In this document: in pieces, positions 24,811 through 36,406 of the stretch
Layout of the letters: each line of letters starts with the position of its first letter
How positions within the stretch are numbered: the stretch's first letter is position 1
Origin: Clusia tigrina
Lineage: Eukaryota; Arthropoda; Insecta; Diptera; Clusiidae
Length of the DNA stretch: 64,000 nt
Direction of reading: 5' to 3'
Assembly: GCA_920105625.2 (NCBI GenBank)
Contig: OV050032.1
Location: 16,683,356-16,747,355 of the forward strand
Notes under the pieces: generated by a model
The model's input: only the letters and a program-made list of their open reading frames with translations
Databases searched by the model: none
Told to the model about the DNA's origin: nothing
Made by a program: the position numbers and the translations under genes

Positions 24811-26059
24811 CTGTAAATATGAAACGAAAAAGTGACATTAGAATTCAGTGAAAGCAATTTTTTCTACTCAAGAAGCCATCAATTGAGGACCAGAACCAAG
24901 GAAAGAACTGAACGAGCGACTTCCTTATCAGTGCCACGTTAACAACACCGCATTATCTCAGACAGGGGTGTGCTGTGACATTCAAAGAAACAGCAACAGC
25001 AACAGCAGCAACCTCAGCACCAGAAGCAGAGCTTTTCAGTTAATGTGCCGCAAGTGTCAATCGCTCACTCCCTGCCTGCGCCTCTGGATCACCGCTGGCC
25101 CGTTCCAGCTACGAGTATTCCACTTGTTCAGCTGCTGCTGTTATTGCTATTGTTCGCTTTGTTGGAGTTGTTGTTGACATTAATATGTCGCTGCTTCCAT
25201 AGCGATAAGCATCGCATTTAGCTGTTTCTTTTCGAGAATGAAAAACAAACGCCGATATTCGTATCTTAAATGCCAAAATGATTCTGATAAGCGAACCTAT
25301 TAAGAATTATTGTCATCGCCCGCCAGGTTTACATAATTAATGCGTGTTAATTAAACCGTCCCCATCATTTTTATTTCGGACACCAAACATGGGACTTGGG
25401 ACAAGACCAGGCATTTAAAATTCAAACAGCCATTCAAATGAGCGACACAGATCTCGGCCGGCTGACTCTGTCGCGTAGAGCAGCAACTTGGGAAAGCACT
25501 TGGCGCGGCATACGCAGATTTGCGATAAGCGCGATACTCGTATAGGCATCATCAGCATCTAAATTGCCGGTGGGTATCTTAATGGCCATATACATATGTA
25601 TATATTCCAATAAATACGAGCACTCGCACGCTCGCCCCAAGATAGATACCGCCTGAGAATTTCAGTTCAATTCGCGATATCATCAGTTTTCACACAATTG
25701 ACGCTACTGATTTTGTTAATCAAATTATGCCCACGGATTCATTGGGACGCTCAACGTCCGCGCTACGTCCACTCTGTATATGAAATTGTGCGTGCTGAGC
25801 CTAGTGACCATAAACCGTCCCATCCCATTGAACAACTTTCTCTTTTCTATTTCGAATCCTATGAATTTACGAGTATGGCCTGAACTAGAATAGCACGCTA
25901 CGCAATATCGTTGACGGTTTTGTAGCACACCCTGTATATAGTTTTGAGAGCATCTAAATAAGTGAGATATAAAGTCATATAAGTGACTTGTGGGAATGGT
26001 TTAGGGAGTGTGGAGGAGTCTTAGCTCCTCAACTGGTTCTGAGCGAAATTACTCAAGGT

Positions 26060-26480
26060 TTAAAGCTATTGAGAGACTGTAAGAGATGAACCATTTGAAT
26101 TTAAGGACTTACAGTCCCAGTTATATGCCTCAGAGTATTCTTTAAATAACTAGGAGGGATGAACCTGTCAAATTTCAAAGCCCGTACTCTGCCTTACACA
26201 CGTCAGAGTCTGTCTCCAGGAACTATGGGGGATGAACTACTCTAAATTAGCACCTTCAGTCTGAGTATAATTCATCAGTGTATTATTACAGAAACTATGA
26301 GAGACAAACCAATTTAACTTCAATCTCAGGTCAGTGTGTTATTCCAGGGATTATCAGAGATGAACCTCTTAAATTTCCACAAACACAGTGTTAGTTATAT
26401 ATGCCAATGCATACTACCAAGAACTATTGTAGACGAACTTCTCGAATCTCAAAACTACTTCTGGTTCCAGAGACCAAGAG
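26060..26480 (+). repeat. degenerate 73-bp tandem repeat
   Basis: The phrase GAGATGAACCT, or a close variant, begins near 26085, 26158, 26231, 26303, 26359 and 26432, intervals of 73, 73, 72, 56 and 73 bp. Linked words (CAGTCT, TATTCCAGGAACTAT, AAATTTCAA) keep the same order. The units are old and divergent, and one is internally deleted. Confidence 0.65.
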
Positions 26481-27815
26481 GGACTGTAGCAGAAACAAAT
26501 CTGCAGACTTGGGAATTTTTTCTATATCAACTCTCGTTTACTTCTGTAACATTCGCCACTCGTACCCGTATTCCAATTTCATCAAATTCTGCGGTTTGGA
26601 TACCACTTGCTTTTTTATAGAAAAATCAAGAAACCAGTCGTGAACCACGATGACAAGGTGAACTGACGACATTGACGATTTGCTATACCCACAGTGTAAT
26701 GCCACCTCTGAGTCCTAGCATTGCAAACCATCGTCTGTCCCTGGTACGCATATGTTCCGCAATTATTGAGTACACAAGCCAAGCATATCGAAATGTGGCT
26801 CGTAAGACAACACCTTCCCGGTCGATTGGTAAAGGAACCTCAGAAGGAAAAGTATCATGAAATTTTCTAAAATATTCATCTGAAATGCAGAGGCACACTC
26901 TTTTGTTTGATCGTATTTAAGAGACCTCCACACACATAAATCACTGGCATTTTCGCGCAGTGCTACAACACCCGAATTTGATACCCGTTGCACAGTTCCA
27001 TTGGGAGTGGGTGGATGCGACACTAAATGTCGCACATTTGTCAGTGCAATTTTACATTTTATGAAGGCAAATTAAGACTTAATAAATAGACGAGTCTTGT
27101 AAGATGCAGCGAAATGCATATCACAGCTTTTTGATCAAAGTGACCACTTCAGAGCAGCAATAACAACAACAAGCGCCGAAGAGTGTTGAAAATTAGAGAT
27201 AAACTATTCAGATTTTACATCAGATAAAGTTTAGAATAGTAAGTACTGATGTTTGACACGCCACCGACAGTTATTGCAATAAAATTGAGAGAAAACAGTT
27301 TGAATTGATTGCCAAGCAGCACAATTTTTGTGGTCGTGTTTGGTAATTAGAAATTCTATTTTATTTAGTTTTTTATTTATGATTTTAGATAGTCTCATCA
27401 GCATTTTGGTGAGCTGAAATTCCAATAAAATCACATGAAAAACGTGAGTGTGAGACGCCAGCAGAGCAGGCAAAACACCACCGACTGAACCAACATACAA
27501 ATACTCGATGCCGGTTTGTAGACTAGATAACCAGAATTCTTCGATAGCCAGGAATAAAAATGGGTTAACATATTTTTCAACTTGACGGCAGACACAGACG
27601 GGATGTTGTCTCAGTCAAGACTGACTACCAAGGTACGTTAATCAGCGAAGAAAGAGAGGATCTAAGAAATACTGTGCCCTAAGGATCCTATATCCAGTGG
27701 TTAAAAGATATTCCTACACCTGTAAAAGAACACTGCTCCACTGCGTTATTCCAATAGCATTATTGAGTTGTAAAGGACCTCACGTATTCCATGGATAGTT
27801 ATTAATAATCTTATT

Positions 27816-27945
<130 letters not shown>

Positions 27946-28007
27946 AGTATGTTATTTATTTATTTATTTATTATATTATTATTTACCTTAAATTTCGCCA
28001 CATGTGT

Positions 28008-29283
28008 CGAGGGGAACAATTTATATTTCGGGAACTGGCAACACTAATGTCAATAGCTAAGATCTGGCAACACCATAATAAAGTTTGACATTTTTTAGCA
28101 TAGACGTACTCACAATGTGTTGATGTACAAGTGCTATTTGTTTTGCTTACAGTGAGTTAAGAAAATCAATTTGGCCAAAAAAATGGAAAGAAGGTTTGTT
28201 TTCATTGGATTATTTTTCACAACTTTCGACGTGGATTATCTCAACAAGAATGTGTCGATGAACTCAGTTCTTTGTAAGGCGATAAAGCACCATCAAAAAC
28301 CACAGTATATCGCTGGTATAGTGAATTCAATCGTGGTCGTAGTGCGGTCACCGACGAACTCCGTGAAGGTCGTCCAGAATAGGTTGTTGTGCCACAAAAC
28401 ATCGATGCAGTGCGTGAACTGATAATGCAAGATCGTCATGAGGTAGAGGACACCTTGGGCATTACTTCCCCTTCCATACATACAATATTGCATGAATATT
28501 TGGCTGTAAAAAAGGTTTGTTCGCGTTGGATCCCACATAATTTGACAATCGCTCAAAAAAGGCTCGTGTCAATTAGTGCAAGGAAATGATTAAAAAGTTC
28601 GCAAGTGGTGCTTCAAAATACGTGTATAAAATCGGGACAGGTGACGAGTTATGGATATATGCGTAGGAGTTGAAAAAAAAACAACAATCGACCCTGTGGG
28701 TATTCCAAGACGAGCTAAATCCAACGAAAGTTGTTCGTGGAAGAAGCACAGCCAAGCAAATGATCGCCTATTTCTTCTGCCGAATGGGTCATGTGGCCAC
28801 TGTTCCGTTTGAGCAACGTAGGACGGTCAATTCTGAGTGGTACACGACCATTTGTTTGCCGGAAGTCTTAGGAGAAATTCGTAAAACCAACCGCCAAAGA
28901 CGAATCATTCTCCATCATGACAATGCGAGCTCTCACTCATCTCGTCAAACAGGTGAATTTCTGAGCAGTGCAAACATCGAATTGATTACTCATCCTCCGT
29001 ACAGTCCTGATTTGGCACCCAATGACTTCTTCTTGTTCCCGAATATCAGAGGCAAACTGCGTGGTCAACGATTTACGAGCGCCGAAGAAGTAGTTGAAGC
29101 GTTCAAAAACCATGTTTTGGAGGTGTCTCAAGAGGAATGGAGAAACTGCCATGACAAATGGTTTGAACGAATGCAAAAGTGTATTGATCATCAAGGGGAA
29201 TATGTTGAAAAACAATAAAGCCATTTTCATTTAAAAATGTTTGTTATAATTTGCTATTCCCGAAATATAAATAGTACCCCTCG
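28008..29283 (+). mobile_element. mariner transposon, full length, with both TIRs
   Basis: The element is about 1.28 kb, the usual size of mariner. Its ends are 27-bp terminal inverted repeats (28008-28034 and 29257-29283) that differ at two positions and read CGAGGGG..AC..ATTTATATTTCGGGAA. A TA follows the right end; the left flanking TA is not intact. The interior is a broken DD34D transposase. It lies in the first intron of mirr, on the strand opposite to the gene. Confidence 0.92.
28183..29218 (+). pseudogene. mariner transposase, inactivated
   Basis: Tc1/mariner DDD transposases cut and paste their own element at TA sites. The 3' 182 codons are open and hold the second and third catalytic Asp: HHDNASSHS and YSPDLAPNDF, with 34 residues between them (DD34D). 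The first Asp lies in TGDELWIYA, which is followed directly by an in-frame TAG at 28665. Further 5', pieces such as VPQNIDAVREL and the helix-turn-helix region are in different frames (changes near 28330-28450 and 28575). The copy is therefore dead, but the DDD residues and C-terminus are well kept, suggesting moderate age. Confidence 0.9.
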
Positions 29284-29749
29284 TAATGAAATATATCTTC
29301 AATTTCGCAACATTATCCTAGCCTCGTTATGAATGTTGCATACGTGACGTTTTGACAAGTCTCCTCAGAACTATCTGACCCACAGATGTCACTTGTGGAT
29401 GGTGGTCGACATTAGCTGCCCAAGTATTCGGAAGGCACTTGTATGTTCGCAACAATCACTTGGACTTCTAAACAAAGTATGTCTGTTCGTCTTAGTGGCC
29501 ACTTAGTACCTCGCAATTAGGAGTTCACGGGTGCTTCAGGACGCGCATTGAGTAAGTGAGAGATTTGCTGCGCGTCAGCTATCAAAGTGCATAATCATGT
29601 AGTGTGCTCATCGGCAAATAATTGAACTCTGTTCTAATAGAAGTGTGTTTTCTTTTTATTCTTGCCCTCGTACCCTCAATTGGAACACATACCAATCGGC
29701 CCACTCGGGGCCCACTCGAGGCGCAAATGTTTGCCTTCTCATGTTTTGT

Positions 29750-30070
29750 CTATTTGAATTTTAATTGCGTGCAAATTACACAAATTAAAATGTTAATGAA
29801 TTTAGTGTAGCAATAAACAAAAGACGGCACTGGATTGGCTTGGAGTGGCGTGGCATTTGGTGCTGCGCTTTAGGTGTAGGTCTGCAATCCATGTTTTATG
29901 TGCTAAACAGTGTTAGGAGATTTGTTATACGAACTCGGCCCAACACAACCGCTGCATTCTCAGTTTATGGCTGGCCAGTCAATTACATGCTGGCATTGCC
30001 AGCAAAAGATTTGTTAATAATATTTTGATGCGCCATGATTGTTCATTAATATTTATGCTTCATAATCACC
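29750..30070. promoter_or_regulatory. candidate enhancer segment in intron 1
   Basis: This complex sequence is rich in homeodomain and HMG-type words (TTTTAATTGCG, CAAATTACACAAATTAAAAT, TTCATTAATATTTATGC, GCAATAAAAG). It lies just after the mariner insertion. The call is based on composition only. Confidence 0.22.
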
Positions 30071-31228
30071 GCAATAAAAGCGACCAACAAACATGTGCAG
30101 CAAGTACACACACGCACACACACCAAGCCACATATACCCACAACCCAAGAGAGACGTTTCGTGGCGTCCAGATTGGCCCAGCATTCGTATGGTAGTAGCG
30201 TGAGAGGTGGGGCAGTGTGCAAGCACAATTTTGAATTTAATTTAAAAGATAAAAAAATGGACACAAAATCCAATTACACGATTCTGCGATAAAATATAAG
30301 CGAATATTGTGTTAACACACCATCAGCCCCGGTAGCCACAACGCCAGCCAGTCAGGCAGTCATCCAGTCATTCGGCGAGCCACTGAGCCAGCGCCCCCCA
30401 CTGGCGTGAGCAGGCGGCAGCAAACAACTAACCAACGAGCCACACACAGAAGCTCCATTGCCAATAATCCCCACAAGCGTTTCGGCTGCGCTGATACGAG
30501 CGTCGCAAAGAATTGCGCCTGCAATTACCGTCGAACGCGTCGCAAATGGATTTTAAGTACAAATTTGTGTTTCTGGGAAATGGGCGGCAAAAGAAGCCAA
30601 CGCTCGCCCAATCCAGCCACCATTTAAAACGTTTAAAATGGTGCACGGACACCGGCGGACGGACGTGCATGCAGCGCAACAAAATTTCACAAAAACAAAA
30701 AATATTACAAAAAATATTTTACAAATATTTTTGTATATCCCAACTACGCGTAATTAATATGCAAAAATTATAAAAAAAAAAAAACTCAAGGACTCATCAG
30801 AACATCAGATAACAGTGGATGCACACACACAAACACACACATACACACTCTCATACATCCGCATTTATATACGTGTGGTTATGTAGGAGCCCAGCCTCAT
30901 GCGGGAACATGAACATGAAAGCTTCTGAAAAAGCCCCAGGGAGAAATTGCGAAAATACTTTCATCTTTTTGGCTGGAAATTATCCAAACAACAAAGGCAA
31001 CAACAACAACAAAAACAGAGCGACTCAACATTTCCCGAAAATGTTGTGAACCCCATAATTAAGGTGGATTTTTTGCCATCATTTTTTGAGTTTTTTTCTT
31101 TTGTCGTTTTTGTGTTGTTTTGTTCTGAAGCGGAGTCATCCAAAATGCTAAAATCGAACGTGCCGAAAACTTGAGCGAAAGTATGATCGAAAGCTGTCGA
31201 TGAAATTGTCCAAGGACTGGCAGTGAAC

Positions 31229-31229
<1 letters not shown>

Positions 31230-31268
<39 letters not shown>
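31230..31268. repeat. (CAA)n microsatellite
   Basis: About 13 ACA/CAA triplets in mirr intron 1. It reads as polyvaline, polyleucine or similar in other frames but has no coding context. Confidence 0.9.
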
Positions 31269-33199
31269 GCACAACATCAAGAGAACGTAGCCAAGCAAAA
31301 GAGCAGGCGGACCGATCGGGCCCAAAGGTCAGAAACGCCTTCAAATGCACCGCAGCCCTTTGCGAGCCGTTCGCTGCTCTGACTGTGGCGCGCTGTTGAG
31401 CCGCCTGACTGCGGCAGCTTCATGGAATTCATAATTGTTGGTAACATTATCAGTTGCTTGCGCATTTTACGCCCTGGGCATGGCTGGCTAGACAACAGTA
31501 GGCCTGATTAAAAATTCGCATTTTGCAAAATTACGATAATAGCCACGAATGTAGCAACAAACCTCTTAAAATTGCACGCTTAAGTAGGAAATTATTATAA
31601 TTAGGCGCATAAATGAATAGAGGCATAAATAAATTAATGAATGAATAAAAGCGAATGAATCACAACATGCCCATGTGCACATAACTGGCTGTTGCCCGTA
31701 AAGACACACACACATTTACGGATGTGTGTGTGTGTGTGTATGTGTGTGTGTGTCAAGAGGCAACAATGCGGGATTGCGTTTATGCGAGCGTCGCTAGTGA
31801 GATCACAAACTCTCCCTGAGATTATTTAATTCAAGACCTGTTGGAATTATGTTTAAAATCTTCTCAAAAGAAGTGCTTAGCTTTGTTTCAGCCACGCTAC
31901 AAAACGACTGCACATTGGGTTGGTTGAAGTTCGCCACGCCTATAATTCACTCAAATTCATTACAGGGGTCCTATATAGTTATCAACAAAATGCTACTATG
32001 AATCACTACAGCGTCCTCTACACGTGGCTACTATGAAACACTACAGCGCCACGGCTTCCCAGAATCTCCACATCTATTCTAGATTTAACAACAAATTGGC
32101 AAAAAATGTTCCATCAAGATACACAGATAGAATATGAGTTTCAGGGAATAAGGTGGGGATGACATATACACTGATACGCCCACTTCCTGAAGAATTTATC
32201 ATTAAGTATAATACAACATTAAACTATATGGATGGACATCGCTGTGGTTGGTCGCACATTACCAGTAGATGTCTAAGGGCCTCCTGCGATATATTATATT
32301 AGAGTATAGGGTATCTCGTAATTCGTCTAAATCGACTTCAGCCTTTTTTATTGTTTATTTTAGTATATTTTTTTTTTTTTTTTATTTAACGAGGAGGAAA
32401 GCATCTAAAGTCAGAGCCTAAAGTCAGTGCGAGACTCTTACTCCGTCATTTCATATAATTGTGTCATTGTGTCACCTGTATGGAACGTCACTAAAACAGC
32501 TCCTGAAACCCTAGAGACCCGGGTCTAATAATTCCCAGAAACACATCTTAAATTCTTTAATACCCTAAACCCTGCAAAGCGGACAAATGGTGTAATAAGT
32601 TTGTGTATGGCAATTATGGCTATTTGGGTGTTTCTTTTAGTATGACAGAGCTTGATACCGATGGCTGTCGATGCTGATGCAGTTCTTTTCGATATTTGTA
32701 CTCAGTATGCGGATACTATAGGGAATTATATGCGAACAAATTATTAAATCGCGGAAAATTCCTTTTAAAAATTTGCCTTCTGTTCGGGAGTTTTATTCCT
32801 CACACGCCCATCTAAGAAATAACAGAACGTCTGCGGTTGACTTCAGCTTCTTTCATTATTGATGATGCCTCTTTACACTTATCTAAGACAGATCGCAGAC
32901 ACTCTTGCCCAAGATTGACGTTCTTCACTGAACTATTTGAAGATCTAAGAAGGAGGAGCCAACAAAATTCCTTCAGTAACCCAAAAAGGTGTCTCTCAAT
33001 CAACAAGAAAAAATGGGAAGTGTCTTTACGTCTAAACAGAGTAAATCTAAAGAGCTGCGCTAACCGACCAGGTGCTAGGATAAGTGTCTGCGTCAGAAAA
33101 GGACTAACGAAATAGCCACCTCATACATTTCCTGAGGGGTTTGTATAAACCACCAAGGGGTGTTCAGAGACTATTGGCAGGGAGTATACTGAGAAATTC

Positions 33200-33391
33200 T
33201 TACTATTATTATTATTATTATATCTTACACCATAATTAATTATGAGTGCAAGGTGTTGGGGGAATGAGTACTAGCTACAGAAGCTTTCGACTCGAAGAGA
33301 AAAGGATTTTATAGAAAGATGAATTTTGGAGACCAAGCCCGTGGCAGGATTTGAACCTGCGTCCCTCGTGGTGTGATGCTCAGAAATAGTT
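33200..33391 (-). mobile_element. tRNA-related SINE, copy 2
   Basis: This is a second copy of the element at 15557-15785. On the minus strand it has the B box GGTTCAAATCC, the same body (33221-33391), and an (AAT)n tail of about six triplets (plus strand 33202-33220). Differences from copy 1 are scattered substitutions, about 12 in 170 bp, consistent with independent retroposition from related sources. Confidence 0.7.
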
Positions 33392-35999
33392 TTGAGGCAA
33401 TGGAAAATATGCTGCTTACCCACAAATTACTTACAATTTATTTACCAATTGATGTACAAAGAGTATATTTACAGGTGGCTTAGAAATACTCAGGAATATA
33501 CTCACTGTAGATCCGTGATATAACGAAGACTTACAAGGTCGCAGTACTGGAATTGGCGTCCTTTCCTCGGTCCAATTTAATCCGCCTACTTTCCTAGTCT
33601 TTTTAACTTCGCACACTTTTGCCTCCCACCGCATATACTAGTGGGAGCCGAGCCTATACCACCGGATAAAAGGAGCTTCACTTTATATCCATTGTAAGCC
33701 TACACCCTCGTATAAAAGGTTACATTTAACATACATTGGAAGTTCAAAAGCCTTCTTTGGACTGGGTGAGCATTGATTAAGGAACTCTGTCTTTCAAATG
33801 CCTCATTATGGTGAAGTCTTACTCCATATTGTGACTTGTGATCAATGGTGACAATTTGCAAGAATATCCCTATCAGAAGCCGTGACTACGTTCGCTCGTC
33901 TGTCCTTTCCATTTCACGTATGTTTCTGGTATGTTTCGTGTACTCCATTCCATTTAGTGGCACTAATACCCTTCTACCTATCTAGGCGCCCACTTCGCTG
34001 TTTGTACGAGTGGTGGTGCACGCCCATTTCAATAGCACGCACATTTATTTTTCATATTCGGTGGTACGAGTATGTTTCAAACATTTGAATCTTTAATTAA
34101 TTCCAAAATTGCTGCCAATCCTCGGTGGACTTACCTACTTGGAGACAGAAAATGTATTTTCAATGTTTCAAACACAGATATATACGAACGCCTGAGTGCG
34201 TGTGTGGGAGTGCTTTATGCATATACCGATGAGATAGGGAGAGTGTGTGTGTGTGTGTGCCATCATTAATCAAGTTTTAATTAACAAATTGACGTCTTTT
34301 GACAGCACATTTTATAAAACGCTTTAAAAATTAATTAAAATAAAAAGCAAATTTACGAGCTTGCGTTGCCAGCACCGTGGATGGCTGCAGCTGCGGCTGT
34401 GACTGTGACTACGACTATGCCTGTAGCTGTGACTGTGTGGCTGTGGCTCCTTCGAGGCAATTTGTCCGCACCAAAGAAAAATCTGCTCAAGCGGGCCACT
34501 GTCTTTTAAAAGGATGTACGAGTGCCAGCGCAGTTGTGACTCTTGTAGAGTTGCACGCGTTGCGGCCACGCGCATTTGTGGTGAGCGTGTCTGTATGAGG
34601 CTTATGACAGCCCATCTGATAGGCGAATGTCCTTTTTAGGCAACATATGCGCCTCTGCTGTTTCCACAAATTAATAATTCATGAAACCGAAAATGCGGTA
34701 GCCGCCGACCGGAGACTGCACCGAACACTGTGCGCTGGGCTCTGTGGGGCTGCCCTGTCGGTTGTGCGATCGCAAATTAGATACATACAAAGCGGTGGCG
34801 GCGCTGACTGAGAGTGCGCCCATTTGCGGCAAAGCCACGTATTTACATGGCATGTAAACCCGCCATTAGCAGAGCTGCGCATCGTATCGCTTGTTGCTGC
34901 GATAACAATCAACGGCGGCAAACGTGTACGTGCATTACTTTTAATGCCAGCCGCCCGCGAACCCCCAGGGTAATGCGACGTGCAGTCAGCAGAGTGAAGC
35001 CTTTTGCATTTTGCCTTTCTTCACTCCCTCTCTTTTTCTCTCCTTGTCTTCCTGTCTCTTTCGCTCTCGCTCCCTCGCTATCTCTCTGTGCGACTTCCTG
35101 GTGGACATAGTAATGAGAGCGAAGTCGAAACAAATACAGTCGAATTGAACCTTTTTCTCTGCAGTGCAGAGCAGTTCACTCAGTTCAGTCTCGAGTCCAG
35201 TCCGTCTTCATTTCCTACGCAGCTCCAGTACCAGCAGCACCAGCAGATGACCAAACTGATAGCAACTCCAAGCGCCATGATCAGTAGCCGGCTCGCTTGC
35301 TGTTCAATTGTGATCTGGCGCAAATTGATCAGAGTAGATCACATCGCATCTCAGCCCATCGTACAGCAGGCCCAGCACACAGCCCGCTTTTTGCTTGCTC
35401 CACGTTGCTTTGCGCAGGCGCAACCGCAGTCGTATCTACGCCTAAATCATCAGCGATCGTTTTTCCGTGCCAACGTATCAGCGGCGCGTATCAGCGTGGC
35501 TGGCTCAGTGGCTAACTGGCAGGATCTGGTTGCATCTATGCAGTCCCAGTATTTATTGTGCTCTCCGCTCACGTAGGCAGTCGTGTGCGCGTACGCGCTG
35601 CATTCCCCCGGCCTGGGAGCTGTCAGTTTACGGTTATGAATTTTATGATTTATGATCGCAGGAATTGCATTTTATTGGTTTTTGTGCGCGATTGTTGTGC
35701 ATTGTGTGCATTTGCGACGTTTTTTGCCGCTGGAGCCAATGTCAATGCTTTGAGTTTTTGTGAGGCGTGTTTGTTGGTTTTCGTTTTCCTGAATTGATTT
35801 TTGATTAGTGATCGTTAAAGGAGCAAAATTCACACACAATTATGCGCTACAAATACTCGTATATCGTGACCAGCACAGAAAAGGGCCGTATTTATAGCTC
35901 GACTGAAGCCCGGGGCCTAACAGGCTATAGAATTTGCGTCTGAGAAAATTCAGATACTACTCCCCCGCCTACTGAGATGTCGCAACCATTGTTCTCCCA

Positions 36000-36406
36000 G
36001 TTGGGAACTTATCCCAATCCCAGTTAGACACGTATGTCGAGATAGAATATCTCTAAGGTCGTGGCTTGTATAACTGGTCACTGGCTTTTCGGCAGACATG
36101 CTCTCAGGCTGGGAGTATTCTCTCATGAATACTGCAGAAGCTGTGGGGATGAGGAGGAGGAGGAGACTGTGGAACATCTCTTCTGTAGTTGCCCCGCTCT
36201 GGCTAGAAGCAGAGCGGGCTCTTTAGGCAAACACGCATTTAGCTCTCTTACACAGGTGTCTAGCGCGAAGGTCAAACAAATCCTGCGCTTTATTAGGGCT
36301 TCGAAATGGTTCGATGTTGTTGTGCGCGGTGGTATCACAATGGACCCATGGTGGTCTGAGTGAGCTGGTCCTTTAGACCGGCTGCCACGTTAACCTAACC
36401 TAACCT
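36000..36406 (+). pseudogene. non-LTR retrotransposon C-terminal pol and 3' tail
   Basis: The frame from 36061 encodes ITGHWLFGRHALRLGVFSHE, YCRSCGDEEEEETVEHLFC, SCPALARSRAG and RFIRASKWFDVVV. GHWLFGRHA is the typical segment after RNase H in insect non-LTR pol proteins, followed by the C-x2-C...H...C motif. The frame ends at GGITMDPWWSE, then a short UTR and (AACCT)3 at 36391-36406. The 5' part is missing. The element sits in mirr intron 1, opposite in strand to the gene. The fragment at 1-345 belongs to the same or a sister family. Confidence 0.8.

Noticed and set aside
35004..35576. 190-codon frame in mirr intron 1
   Set aside because: Composition is mixed, no domain was recognised, overlapping frames of similar length exist, and there is no splice or start support.
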